From: Nocardioides terrigena
Lineage (GTDB): Bacteria > Actinomycetota > Actinomycetes > Propionibacteriales > Nocardioidaceae
NCBI RefSeq assembly: GCF_003047265.1
Contig: NZ_PZYY01000003.1
Coordinates: 62,001-126,000 of the forward strand
DNA length: 64,000 nt
Direction: 5' to 3'
Part shown: in pieces, positions 50,502 to 57,652 of the stretch
Position numbering within the stretch: the first letter of the stretch is position 1
Layout: each line of letters opens with the position of its first letter
Made by a program: the position numbers and the translations under genes
Notes under the pieces: model-generated
Seen by the model: the letters and a program-made list of their open reading frames with translations, nothing else
Database searches by the model: none
What the model was told of the DNA's origin: nothing

Positions 50502-50539
50502 GATGTAAGAGGCGCCCCAGCGGCGCTGTTCATTACATC
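50502..50539 (+). promoter_or_regulatory. Inverted repeat in leader of the 47-aa Arg-rich gene
   Basis: GATGTAA (50502-50508) and TTACATC (50533-50539) are exact inverted copies, with GCGCC and GGCGC nested inside. A TAGGAT hexamer overlaps its left edge at 50499-50504, so the element could be an operator or a leader structure. Confidence 0.42.
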
Positions 50540-50586
50540 GAGAACCACTCAGCCGGGCCCGGACGGGCCGGAAGGACAGCACCACC

Positions 50587-50730
50587 ATGAGCACGCAGCT
50601 CCACCTCGCCAACGGAATCGTCGACGGGCGCATCCACTCGGTGGAGGACCCGGCGCAGCTCCGCAACATCCAGCTGGCCCGCCGTGACCAGCGCCGCGCC
50701 CGCCGCGCCGCGCGCCGTACCGCCCGCTGA
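50587..50730 (+). CDS. Small arginine-rich protein (47 aa)
   Basis: A 47-residue frame reading MSTQLHLANGIVDGRIHS at the start, then VEDPAQLRNIQLARRDQ and a C-terminus of alternating arginine and alanine. GGAAGGAC lies 10-17 nt before the ATG. The leader contains an inverted repeat at 50502-50539. The basic tail suggests nucleic-acid binding, but no family is recognised. Twenty base pairs downstream begins the osmC-type gene with its own promoter. Confidence 0.6.
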   Translation: MSTQLHLANGIVDGRIHSVEDPAQLRNIQLARRDQRRARRAARRTAR

Positions 50731-50738
50731 CCGTTCCC

Positions 50739-50744
50739 TAGGCT
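50739..50744 (+). promoter_or_regulatory. Leaderless promoter -10 of OsmC gene
   Basis: TAGGCT lies 6 nt before ATG 50751, just after the stop of the small Arg-rich gene. Confidence 0.55.
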
Positions 50745-50750
50745 GGGGGG

Positions 50751-51206
50751 ATGGACGACGTATCCGACATCCCCGCCAGCACCCCGCCCGACAGCCTGCG
50801 CAGCATCGGGCTGACCAAGATCGGCGAGGGGCGCTTCAAGGCGACCAACGCCCGTGGCGGCGAGACCTTCATGGGGACCGGGGGCGAGGACCCCGACTTC
50901 ACCCCGGTCGAGCTCCTGCTGGCGGCGATCGCCGGGTGCAGCGCCATCGACGTCGACCTGATCACGCGCAAGCGCGCTGTGAGCACCACCTTCGAGCTGA
51001 CCTCGGAGGGGCACAAGGTCCGTGACGAGCAGGGCAACCACGTGACCGGCCTGCGCCTGAGCTTCGACGTGCAGTTCCCCGAGGGTCCCGAGGGTGACGC
51101 CGCCCGCGAGGCACTCCCGCGGGCGATCGCGCAGTCGCGCGACCGGCTGTGCTCGGTGAGCCGCACCGTCCAGCTGGGTGCCGACGTCACCTACGAGCAG
51201 CGCTGA
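50751..51206 (+). CDS. OsmC family protein
   Basis: A 151-residue OsmC-like protein; family members often reduce organic hydroperoxides with a cysteine pair. DFTPVELLLAAIAGCSAIDVD carries the first cysteine of the pair, and DRLCSVSRTV the second, so the catalytic set is present. TAGGCT at 50739-50744 is 6 nt from the ATG, indicating a leaderless mRNA. The next gene follows in 30 bp. Confidence 0.92.
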   Translation: MDDVSDIPASTPPDSLRSIGLTKIGEGRFKATNARGGETFMGTGGEDPDFTPVELLLAAIAGCSAIDVDLITRKRAVSTTFELTSEGHKVRDEQGNHVTGLRLSFDVQFPEGPEGDAAREALPRAIAQSRDRLCSVSRTVQLGADVTYEQR

Positions 51207-51222
51207 GCCGACGACCCGGCAC

Positions 51223-51228
51223 TACGCT
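51223..51228 (+). promoter_or_regulatory. Leaderless promoter -10 of SRPBCC gene
   Basis: TACGCT lies 7 nt before GTG 51236. Confidence 0.48.
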
Positions 51229-51235
51229 GCCGGGT

Positions 51236-51676
51236 GTGGCGGTGGACGTGACCGTCGAGACTGTGATCGCCCGTCCCGTGGACGAGGTGGCGGCCTACGC
51301 CGCGGATCCCGGCCATGCCCCGGAGTGGTACGCCAACATCCGCTCGGTGCAGTGGCAGACCCCGCCGCCGGTGGCCGTAGGGTCCCGGATGGACTTCGTC
51401 ACTCACTTCCTCGGACGTCGTCTCGCCTACACCTACGAAGTGGTCGAGCTGGTCCCCGGGGAGCGGTTGGTGATGGCCACCGCGCAGGGTCCCTTCCCCA
51501 TGCGGACGACCTACACGTGGGAGCCGGCGGCCGGGGGGACCCGGATGACGCTCACCAACACCGGAGAACCGTCGGGATTCGCCCGGGTGGCCGCGCCGGT
51601 GATGGAGCGGGCCATGCGCCGCGCGACCACCAAGGACCTCGCCCGGCTCCGCGCCGTCCTCGAGGGACGGACCTGA
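51236..51676 (+). CDS. SRPBCC (polyketide cyclase/START-like) family protein
   Basis: A 146-residue SRPBCC-fold protein with VEDV-like start (VDVTVETVIARPVDEVAAY) and EWYANIRSVQW, YTYEVVELVPGERLVM and TYTWEPAAGGTRMTLTNTG segments. The fold binds hydrophobic ligands; the ligand is unknown. TACGCT at 51223-51228 is 7 nt before the GTG start. It converges with the kinase gene, 13 bp away. Confidence 0.87.
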   Translation: MAVDVTVETVIARPVDEVAAYAADPGHAPEWYANIRSVQWQTPPPVAVGSRMDFVTHFLGRRLAYTYEVVELVPGERLVMATAQGPFPMRTTYTWEPAAGGTRMTLTNTGEPSGFARVAAPVMERAMRRATTKDLARLRAVLEGRT

Positions 51677-51689
51677 CCCGGCGCGCGGA

Positions 51690-52544
51690 TCACTCCTCGA
51701 CCAGCCGCCCCAGCCGCTGGTGCACCTCGACCAGTACCGGTCGACGACGGGGGACGGGGTCCAGCATCTCGCGCACGAGGGCGGCCAGGTCCCGGCGGAG
51801 CCGGGGTCGCAGCGTCCGGGGGTCCCGCGGCGCGACGGCGAGCTGGAGGGGCTGGCCGGCCTCCCAGGTGGTCCGCTCCTCGTCGTCGTGCGGGGCGAAG
51901 GGCGCCGTGCCGGTCGCGGCCTCGTAGAGCGTGGCGCCCAGCCCCCAGACGTCGGTGGCCGCCGAGGCGACGGTGCCGCGCGCCTGCTCCGGCGACAGGT
52001 ACTCACGGGACCCGAGGCCGCGGCGCACCGGGCCCGGGGGACGGGCGATGCTCAGGTCGATCAGGGTCGCGATGCCGGCGCGGGCCACGACGTTGGCAGG
52101 ACGTACGTCGAGGTGGAGGAAGCCGGCCCCGTGCACGTGGTGGAGGGCGGACGCGAGGTGCTGGCCCAGGTGGGCGAGATCGGCGGCCGCGAAGCGCCGG
52201 GTGCGGGAGTCGATGAGCTCCTCCAGGGTCGGACCCAGGATCATCTCGAGGACCACGACCGGGGCGCCCGAGGAGTCCGTGACCGTGTCGAGCGCGCGGG
52301 CCAGGTGGGGATGCGCGAGTCGTTCCAGCAGCCGTCCCTCGAGGAGCAGGCGGTCCCTGACACGCTGCTCGGGCCGGTCCGGGCGGACGGACTTGGCGAT
52401 GCAGTGGCACAGGCGCTCCTCGGAGAACACCTCGTAGACGTCCAGGGCGACCCCGCGGGAGACGAGCTCGACGACCCGGTATCCCGGGGCGAGCTCCGCC
52501 CCGGCCCCGAGGACCGGCGGCTCGACGATCGCGGGGGCGCTCAT
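51690..52544 (-). CDS. Hanks-type Ser/Thr protein kinase-like protein
   Basis: A 284-residue protein made almost only of a kinase domain, with no membrane anchor. The ATP-contacting lysine is K51 in CIAKSV, the catalytic loop is HLDVRPANV (D146, N151) and the DFG position reads DLS (163-165), with SREYLSPEQARG and DVWGLGATLYEAATG in the C-lobe. The glycine loop is degenerate (VSRGVALDVYE). D146, N151 and D163 are kept, so activity is possible. It overlaps the ABC exporter by 4 bp and belongs to the peptide locus; it might modify the peptide or regulate export (inference). Confidence 0.88.
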   Translation of the reverse strand: MSAPAIVEPPVLGAGAELAPGYRVVELVSRGVALDVYEVFSEERLCHCIAKSVRPDRPEQRVRDRLLLEGRLLERLAHPHLARALDTVTDSSGAPVVVLEMILGPTLEELIDSRTRRFAAADLAHLGQHLASALHHVHGAGFLHLDVRPANVVARAGIATLIDLSIARPPGPVRRGLGSREYLSPEQARGTVASAATDVWGLGATLYEAATGTAPFAPHDDEERTTWEAGQPLQLAVAPRDPRTLRPRLRRDLAALVREMLDPVPRRRPVLVEVHQRLGRLVEE

Positions 52545-54334
52545 GCGGGGACTCCCTCGCGGTGTGCTGCCGCGTCCGGGTGGCTCAGGGCCCAGAGCCG
52601 GGCGTAGTGGCCCCCGGCGTCCAGGAGCTCGTCGTGCGTCCCCGTCTCGACGACCCGTCCGGCGTCCAGCACGACGATGCGGGTGGCGTGCCGGGTGACC
52701 GACAGGTCATGGGAGATCATCAGGGTCGCTCGGCCTCGGACGAGCCGGCGCAGGGGGGCCGTGACCCGGTCGGCGCTGCCGGCGTCGAGGCCTGCGGTCG
52801 GCTCGTCCAGCAGCAGCACCGGGGCGTCGCGGAGCAGGGCGCGGGCGATCGCGATGCGCTGGGCCTGCCCGCCGGAGAGCCGCCGCCCGCGGTCGCCCAC
52901 CTGGGTCAGGTAGCCGTCCGGCAGGTCGGCCACGAAGCCGTGCGCGTCGGCGAGTCGGGCGGCCCGCTCGATCGCGGCATCGTCGGCGCCCGGCAGCCCG
53001 AACGCGATGTTGTCGTGCACGGTCCCGTCGTGCAGCAGCGTCTCCTGCAGCACGACGGCGGTCTGGGCGCGCAGGCTGGCCCGGGTGACGTCGCGCAGGT
53101 CGTGCCCGTCGAGGGTGACCCGGCCGACGGTGGGATCGATGCTCCTCGTGAGCAGCCGGGCCAGCGTGGACTTCCCGGCGCCGCTCTCGCCGACGACCGC
53201 GACCAGCTCGCCGGGACGCACCCGGAGAGTGACGTCGGCCAGGGCGGGGCGGCCGGCGCCCGGGTAGGTGTAGCCGACCCGGTCGAGCTCGACGTCCCCG
53301 GTGACCCGGGTCAGGGCGACGGCCCCGGGCCGGTCCGGGGGGAGCGGGGTCTGGCGGAGCAGCTCGATCACACGCTCGGCGCCGGCCGCTGCCGAGTAGG
53401 CCGCGGTCAGGGAGCTGCCGAGGCCGCGGACGGGACCGTACAGCCGGCTCAGGAAGGTGAGGAAGGCGAGCAGCTCACCCACGGTGAGGCGGCCCTGCGA
53501 CAGCATCCAGGCACCCAGCCCGATGACCACCAGCGCGCCCATGAGCTCGATGAGGTCGACGACCGGGACGTACCAGGAGCGCAGCCGCGACGAGGACATC
53601 TCGGCGCGCAGCTTGGCGTCGGCCTCGACGCCGTAGCGGTCCACCTCGGCGTCCATGCGGTCGTAGGCCTGGACCAGCGGCATGGTCCCGAGGGTGCGCT
53701 CGACCGCGGTGGTGATGGAGCCGGAGCGGCGCTGCCGCTCGCGGGACACGGCGCGCATCCGGGTGCTGAACCAGCGTGACGTCGTCCAGAAGAGGGGAGC
53801 GACGGCCAGCGAGACCAGGGCGAGCGTCGGCTCGATCCAGAACAGCGCCGCCGTGAAGACGACGAGCTCGAGCACCTGGGTGAGCGCCCGGGTGGTGCCG
53901 GTGACGAGGAAGCCCTCGATGGCCGCCACGTCGCCGGACACCCGTGACAGGAGGTCGCCGACGGTGCTGCGCGAGAAGAAGTCGAGGGGGAGGCGGCCGA
54001 GGTGGCTCAGGAGCGCCCTCCGCAGGTCGACCAGGAAGTGCTGGCTCAGCCACGTGCCGAGCATGCGCTCGGCACCGCCGAGCAGGCCCTGCACGACGGT
54101 GAGCACGACGTACGCCGCGGCGACGGGCAGGAAGGCCGCGAAGTCCCGGGGGACCAGCACGTCGTCGACCACGATCTTGAAGAGCCAGATCTCGCACCAC
54201 GCGAGCGCGGGGGAGACGGCGGCCAGGACGAGCGCGAGCACCATCCAGCGCTGGCGCGGCGCGGCGTACGGCCAGAACGTGCGGACGACCTCACGCAGCG
54301 GCACGGCCGGGGCGTGCGCAGGCAGCAGTGGCAT
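52541..54334 (-). CDS. ABC exporter with fused membrane and ATPase domains
   Basis: A 597-residue half-transporter of the MsbA/LmrA type. Six membrane segments cover residues ~25-310. The ATPase domain has Walker A GESGAGKST at residues 382-390, signature LSGGQAQRIAIARAL and Walker B VLLLDEPTAGLD. No C39 peptidase domain is present. ATG 54334 follows GAGGAGAAGCC; the longer frame upstream would run through the peptide gene region and is rejected. A 22-bp hairpin and the small peptide gene lie directly upstream, and the kinase overlaps its end. Confidence 0.93.
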   Translation of the reverse strand: MPLLPAHAPAVPLREVVRTFWPYAAPRQRWMVLALVLAAVSPALAWCEIWLFKIVVDDVLVPRDFAAFLPVAAAYVVLTVVQGLLGGAERMLGTWLSQHFLVDLRRALLSHLGRLPLDFFSRSTVGDLLSRVSGDVAAIEGFLVTGTTRALTQVLELVVFTAALFWIEPTLALVSLAVAPLFWTTSRWFSTRMRAVSRERQRRSGSITTAVERTLGTMPLVQAYDRMDAEVDRYGVEADAKLRAEMSSSRLRSWYVPVVDLIELMGALVVIGLGAWMLSQGRLTVGELLAFLTFLSRLYGPVRGLGSSLTAAYSAAAGAERVIELLRQTPLPPDRPGAVALTRVTGDVELDRVGYTYPGAGRPALADVTLRVRPGELVAVVGESGAGKSTLARLLTRSIDPTVGRVTLDGHDLRDVTRASLRAQTAVVLQETLLHDGTVHDNIAFGLPGADDAAIERAARLADAHGFVADLPDGYLTQVGDRGRRLSGGQAQRIAIARALLRDAPVLLLDEPTAGLDAGSADRVTAPLRRLVRGRATLMISHDLSVTRHATRIVVLDAGRVVETGTHDELLDAGGHYARLWALSHPDAAAHREGVPA

Positions 54335-54356
54335 GGCTTCTCCTCGTGGAGAGGCG

Positions 54357-54402
54357 ACGAGGGCGGGTCGGCGTCGTCGTGACGACGCTGACCCGCCCTC
54401 GT
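54357..54402 (-). terminator. 22-bp hairpin between peptide gene and ABC exporter
   Basis: Bases 54357-54378 and 54381-54402 are inverted copies over 22 positions with one mismatch. It begins 19 bp beyond the peptide stop and ends 23 bp before the exporter ATG, so it may act as an attenuator that keeps peptide mRNA high and exporter mRNA low, or as a 3'-end stabiliser. No T-tract is present. Confidence 0.7.
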
Positions 54403-54420
54403 GCCGGGGGGACGGTGGGC

Positions 54421-54561
54421 TCAGTGGCCGGTGCGGGTCCGGGTGCTGGTGCCCCCGCTGGTCCCTCCGGTGCGGGTGTGCGTGCCGGTGCCGGTGCCGT
54501 GACGTCCACGACCGCGACCGCGGCGGCGACGGGTGCTGAGGCTGTAGGCGCTGAAGGCCAT
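54421..54561 (-). CDS. 46-residue Arg/Gly/Thr-patterned peptide, possible exported or modified precursor
   Basis: This small gene was read directly on the minus strand. It begins MAFSAYSLSTRRRR, continues with a GRGRGRHG stretch and ends in a threonine-rich tail (GTGTGTHTRTGG then TSGGTSTRTRTGH) in which nearly every second residue is Thr or Ser. There is no cysteine. CCCGAGGAGAGGAACCCGTC before the ATG gives a strong ribosome binding site, which argues for a real gene. It lies 86 bp upstream of an ABC exporter and kinase on the same strand, separated by a strong hairpin, a layout often seen for peptide precursors. Function as a precursor is inference. Confidence 0.6.
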   Translation of the reverse strand: MAFSAYSLSTRRRRGRGRGRHGTGTGTHTRTGGTSGGTSTRTRTGH

Positions 54562-54586
54562 GACGGGTTCCTCTCCTCGGGGGGAC

Positions 54587-54602
54587 GGACCCGATCGGGT
54601 CC
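54587..54602 (-). promoter_or_regulatory. Perfect 16-bp palindrome in leader of peptide gene
   Basis: GGACCCGATCGGGTCC is a perfect palindrome 26 bp upstream of the peptide ATG, next to the ribosome binding site. It could be an operator or a leader hairpin. GTGGT and ACCAC around 54606-54619 form a second small inverted repeat just upstream. Confidence 0.45.
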
Positions 54603-54691
54603 GCTGGTGGTAGCAACCACGCTAGGGAGGAGGCGGTGCAGGCTGCGAGTGTCCGATGGTCCTAGTACTCAGGTACCGGAGGCCCGTCGGA

Positions 54692-55402
54692 TCACTCGAC
54701 GGTGACGCCCGAGATCGTGATCTCGTCCGCGGGGGAGCCGTCCGGTCCGCCCTCGGCGGTGCCCTTCGCGGCGACCTCCTCGAGCAGCGCGACCCCGGCC
54801 TCGTCGAAGGTGCCGAACTCGGTGTAGACCGGATCGAGGACGCCGGAGTCGGCGTACACCAGGAAGAACTGCGAGCCGCCGGAGTCGGGCTCGCTGGTCT
54901 TGGCCATCGCGAGGACGCCGGGGCCGTACTTCTCGGTCCCGTCGACCTCGTCGGGGATCGTGTAGCCGGGGCCGCCCATGCCGCTCGCGGTCGGGTCGCC
55001 GCACTGGAGGACGTAGATGCCCTCGGTGGTGAGGCGGTGGCACTGGGTGTCGTCGAAGTAGCCCTGCTCGGCGAGGGAGAGGAAGTTGGCGACGGTGCAC
55101 GGGGTCCGGCCGGCGTCGAGCTCGATCGCGATGTCCCCGACGTTGGTCGCGATGGTGCCGCTCACGGTGCCCGTGGTGGTCGCCTCCGCCGGGGGAGGCT
55201 CGACCGGCTTGGCAGGCTCGGAACCGTCCTCGGGGTAGTCGCACGCCGTCGCTGCGGCCGCCTCGTCGCTCTCGCTGTCGGCGGGCGTCGAGGCACCCGT
55301 GGAGGGGTCGACCGCCTCGTCGTTGTCGGCCTCGTTGCCGCAGGCAGCGAGCAGGGAGAGCGCCAGGAGGGCGGCGGTGGCGGGCAGCAGTCGCTTCAGC
55401 AT
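54692..55402 (-). CDS. Peptidyl-prolyl isomerase lipoprotein (cyclophilin type)
   Basis: A 236-residue lipoprotein. Signal peptide residues 1-20 end in LSLLAAC with the lipidated C21. After a ~55-residue acidic linker comes a cyclophilin domain (VGDIAIELDAGRTPCTVANF, FHRL-like CHRLTTEGIYVLQCGDP, NSQFFL-like GSQFFLVYAD). The usual FH of the active site is altered to CH, so isomerase efficiency may differ. ATG 55402 was chosen because TACGAT lies 7 nt upstream on the minus strand. Confidence 0.92.
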   Translation of the reverse strand: MLKRLLPATAALLALSLLAACGNEADNDEAVDPSTGASTPADSESDEAAAATACDYPEDGSEPAKPVEPPPAEATTTGTVSGTIATNVGDIAIELDAGRTPCTVANFLSLAEQGYFDDTQCHRLTTEGIYVLQCGDPTASGMGGPGYTIPDEVDGTEKYGPGVLAMAKTSEPDSGGSQFFLVYADSGVLDPVYTEFGTFDEAGVALLEEVAAKGTAEGGPDGSPADEITISGVTVE

Positions 55403-55409
55403 GCGTCGG

Positions 55410-55415
55410 ATCGTA
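55410..55415 (-). promoter_or_regulatory. Leaderless promoter -10 of cyclophilin lipoprotein gene
   Basis: TACGAT on the minus strand lies 7 nt before ATG 55402. Confidence 0.5.
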
Positions 55416-55446
55416 CGCAAGCACCGGTGGGACCGCGTCGTGTGCC

Positions 55447-55452
55447 TAGGAT
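55447..55452 (+). promoter_or_regulatory. Leaderless promoter -10 of gene at 55459
   Basis: TAGGAT lies 6 nt before GTG 55459. Together with the divergent lipoprotein promoter it fills the 56-bp gap. Confidence 0.52.
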
Positions 55453-55458
55453 GGCGGC

Positions 55459-55818
55459 GTGCAGCGAGACGGGTTCTTCAAGGTCGACAACGCGTCGGTG
55501 CTCATCACCATCGCCGCCTTCGTGCTCCTGCTGGCGTGCCTGCCGCTCGCGCTGCGCCTCGACGAGAGCATCGACCGTGACCGGCCGATGTACACCGACC
55601 TGTCCCGGATGGCGACGATCCAGAACGCCAGTCTCGCCACCACCGGTGCCGCCGTGCCCGTGGAGCTGTCGGGAGGTGAGACGGCCGAGATCGGCGAGCA
55701 GGAGTTCGTCGCGTCGGAGGGCGTGTCGATCGTGGTGACCGGGGTCGACGACGACACGGGCTACTGCATCTCGGTCAGCAACGAGCACGGTGCGTCCAAG
55801 GACGACTACTGCAGCTGA
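55459..55818 (+). CDS. Small membrane-anchored protein, pilin-like features
   Basis: A 119-residue protein with a short N-terminus, one hydrophobic span (ASVLITIAAFVLLLACLPLALRL) and a small exported domain whose end carries two cysteines (GYCISVSN and DDYCS). The N-terminal helix plus a short globular domain recall type IV-like pilins, but no prepilin cleavage site is seen, so the resemblance is loose. TAGGAT at 55447-55452 is 6 nt from the GTG, supporting a leaderless mRNA. Confidence 0.7.
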   Translation: MQRDGFFKVDNASVLITIAAFVLLLACLPLALRLDESIDRDRPMYTDLSRMATIQNASLATTGAAVPVELSGGETAEIGEQEFVASEGVSIVVTGVDDDTGYCISVSNEHGASKDDYCS

Positions 55819-55926
55819 CCCGCCGGTGCAGCGGGTTGTGGTGTCCCAGCATTCAGCACATGCGCGCGGGGTCTTTTACCATGGGGTCAGCCGTCCCTTC
55901 CCCCCGCCCCCCGCTGAAGGACCCCT

Positions 55927-56790
55927 GTGACCTGGCGTTCCGTCCTGCACTCCCGTCCCGTGCTCGTCCTCGGGGTCGTCGTGAGCCTCCTGGTGCCCGC
56001 CATGACGCTGCCGCGCCTCCCGCACGTGACCCTCTGGCCGGTGCTCGTCGGCCTCCTCCCGTGGGTGGTGGGGAAGTACGTCCTGTGCCCGTTGCGCTGG
56101 CGGGTGCTCACCGGCGCCGGTCTCACCCGGCGGTGGCACATGCGCGCGTACGCCGAGTCGGAGCTGCTGGGCCTGGTCACGCCCGGCCACGTCGGTGCCG
56201 ACGTGTGGCGGCTGCACCGGCTCACCCGCACCGGCCTGGGTCGCGGTGACGCCGTGATGAGCGTCGGGGCGGACCGCTTCGTCGGTGCGATCGGCCTGGC
56301 GGTGTTCGTGGGGTTCGCGGGGACGGCGCTGCCGACGCGGATGCTGCTCGTCTCGCTCGCCGTGGGCCTCGTCGCGGTCGCCGTCGCCCTCGTCGTACGC
56401 CGGGTCCGTCCCGAGTGGTTGCCCAGCGGACCCCTGCCGCGTCCCCGCCAGCTGGCCCACGCCCTCGCGCTGTCCGCGGGCTACCAGGTCTCCATCGCGG
56501 GACTGCTGCTCGGGACCGTGGCCGCGACCGGGCACTCGGTGTCACCGCTCGCCGTCATGGGCGCCTTCGGGGCGAGCCAGCTGGCCGGCGCCATCCCCGG
56601 GCCCAACGGCGCGAGCCCACGTGACGCGGCCCTGGTCGTAGCGCTGGTCGCGACCGGCGTCCCGTGGGTGGCGGCCACGGCCGCTGTGACGCTCAAGGCG
56701 GCGCTGGCCTGGGCGCCGGCGCTCGTGCTGGGCGGGACCAGCCTGCTCCTGACGCGTCGGGCACTGCGCGCCGCACCCCAGCCCGCCTGA
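55927..56790 (+). CDS. Lysylphosphatidylglycerol synthase-type flippase-like membrane protein
   Basis: A 287-residue polytopic protein of the UPF0104 group. Members resemble the flippase half of MprF or act as lipid scramblase-like proteins (family knowledge, role here inferred). About seven hydrophobic segments are visible, with the conserved ELLGLVTPGHVGADVWR and AGAIPGPNGASPRDAAL segments. GAAGGACCCCT before the GTG is a good ribosome binding site. It is followed after 115 bp by PAP2 and GDPD genes, which suggests a lipid-related group. Confidence 0.88.
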   Translation: MTWRSVLHSRPVLVLGVVVSLLVPAMTLPRLPHVTLWPVLVGLLPWVVGKYVLCPLRWRVLTGAGLTRRWHMRAYAESELLGLVTPGHVGADVWRLHRLTRTGLGRGDAVMSVGADRFVGAIGLAVFVGFAGTALPTRMLLVSLAVGLVAVAVALVVRRVRPEWLPSGPLPRPRQLAHALALSAGYQVSIAGLLLGTVAATGHSVSPLAVMGAFGASQLAGAIPGPNGASPRDAALVVALVATGVPWVAATAAVTLKAALAWAPALVLGGTSLLLTRRALRAAPQPA

Positions 56791-56905
56791 CGACGTACTC
56801 CGCCCACGGGGGGCAGCTTCGGGACTTTCGGCCCCAGCGCTCGGCGCCCCGAGGGGTGACCATGGACGGGACAGTCGAGCGTCCACGGCGGGAGCGTGCA
56901 CCCAC

Positions 56906-57652
56906 ATGCTGGAGATCCAGGGTCGGGTGACGAGGGTTGATCCGAGGCTGGGCCGAGCCGGCTTCGTCCTGTGGCAGGCCGGCCTGGTGGCCCTGGGCGT
57001 CTTCGTCTACTTCCGCGTCCGCGGGCTCACCGAGGGCTCGGTCGACCTCGCGAACGAGCACGCCCGCGACATCGTGCGCCTCGAGCGGTCCCTGGGCATC
57101 AATGTCGAGGCCGGACTGCAGGACCTCGTGGCGCCGTCCGGGTCGCTGCAGACCTTCGCCAACTGGATCTACGTCTGGGGTCACTGGCCCGTCATCATCG
57201 TCACGATGCTGTGGCTCGCCTGGCGCCACCGCGTCGAGTTCCTGCGCCTCCGGGACGCGATGATGGTGTCGGGTGCGCTGGGCCTGGTGGTCTTCATGAG
57301 CTACCCCGTCACCCCGCCGAGACTCGCCGGACTCGGGCTGGCCGACACGGTCACCCAGCAGTCCGAGGCCTACCGCGTCCTGCAGCCGCCGGCCTTCGTC
57401 AACCAGTACGCCGCGATGCCCAGCCTGCACTCGGGATGGGACCTGCTGGTGGGCATGGCGATCATCTCGGCGGCCTCGACCCTCGCGCTGAAGGTGGTCG
57501 GGTTCGCGATGCCCGTGCTGATGGCGTTCGCCGTGGTCGCGACGGCCAACCACTACATCGTCGACGTGGTCGCGGGCGTGGCGCTCGCGCTGGTGGGACA
57601 CGCGGTCGCCCTGTGGCTGGAGCGACGGCGGGCAGCGCGGAGCGTGGTCTGA
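56906..57652 (+). CDS. PAP2 family phosphatase/phosphotransferase
   Basis: A 248-residue membrane protein of the PAP2_3 (Aur1/Ipt1-like) type. The three phosphatase motifs appear in YPVTPPR, AMPSLHSGWD and ATANHYIVDVVAG; the histidines in the last two form the catalytic pair. Five or six membrane spans are visible. It likely acts on lipid phosphates or transfers head groups. The GDPD-type gene begins immediately after the stop. The start has GGGAG upstream at a long distance and is less certain. Confidence 0.92.
   Translation: MLEIQGRVTRVDPRLGRAGFVLWQAGLVALGVFVYFRVRGLTEGSVDLANEHARDIVRLERSLGINVEAGLQDLVAPSGSLQTFANWIYVWGHWPVIIVTMLWLAWRHRVEFLRLRDAMMVSGALGLVVFMSYPVTPPRLAGLGLADTVTQQSEAYRVLQPPAFVNQYAAMPSLHSGWDLLVGMAIISAASTLALKVVGFAMPVLMAFAVVATANHYIVDVVAGVALALVGHAVALWLERRRAARSVV

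Noticed and set aside
54328..54705. 125-codon plus-strand frame across the peptide gene
   Set aside because: Its Gly/Ala/Val repeats are the antisense image of the peptide gene and hairpin; the minus-strand frame has the ribosome binding site and operon context.
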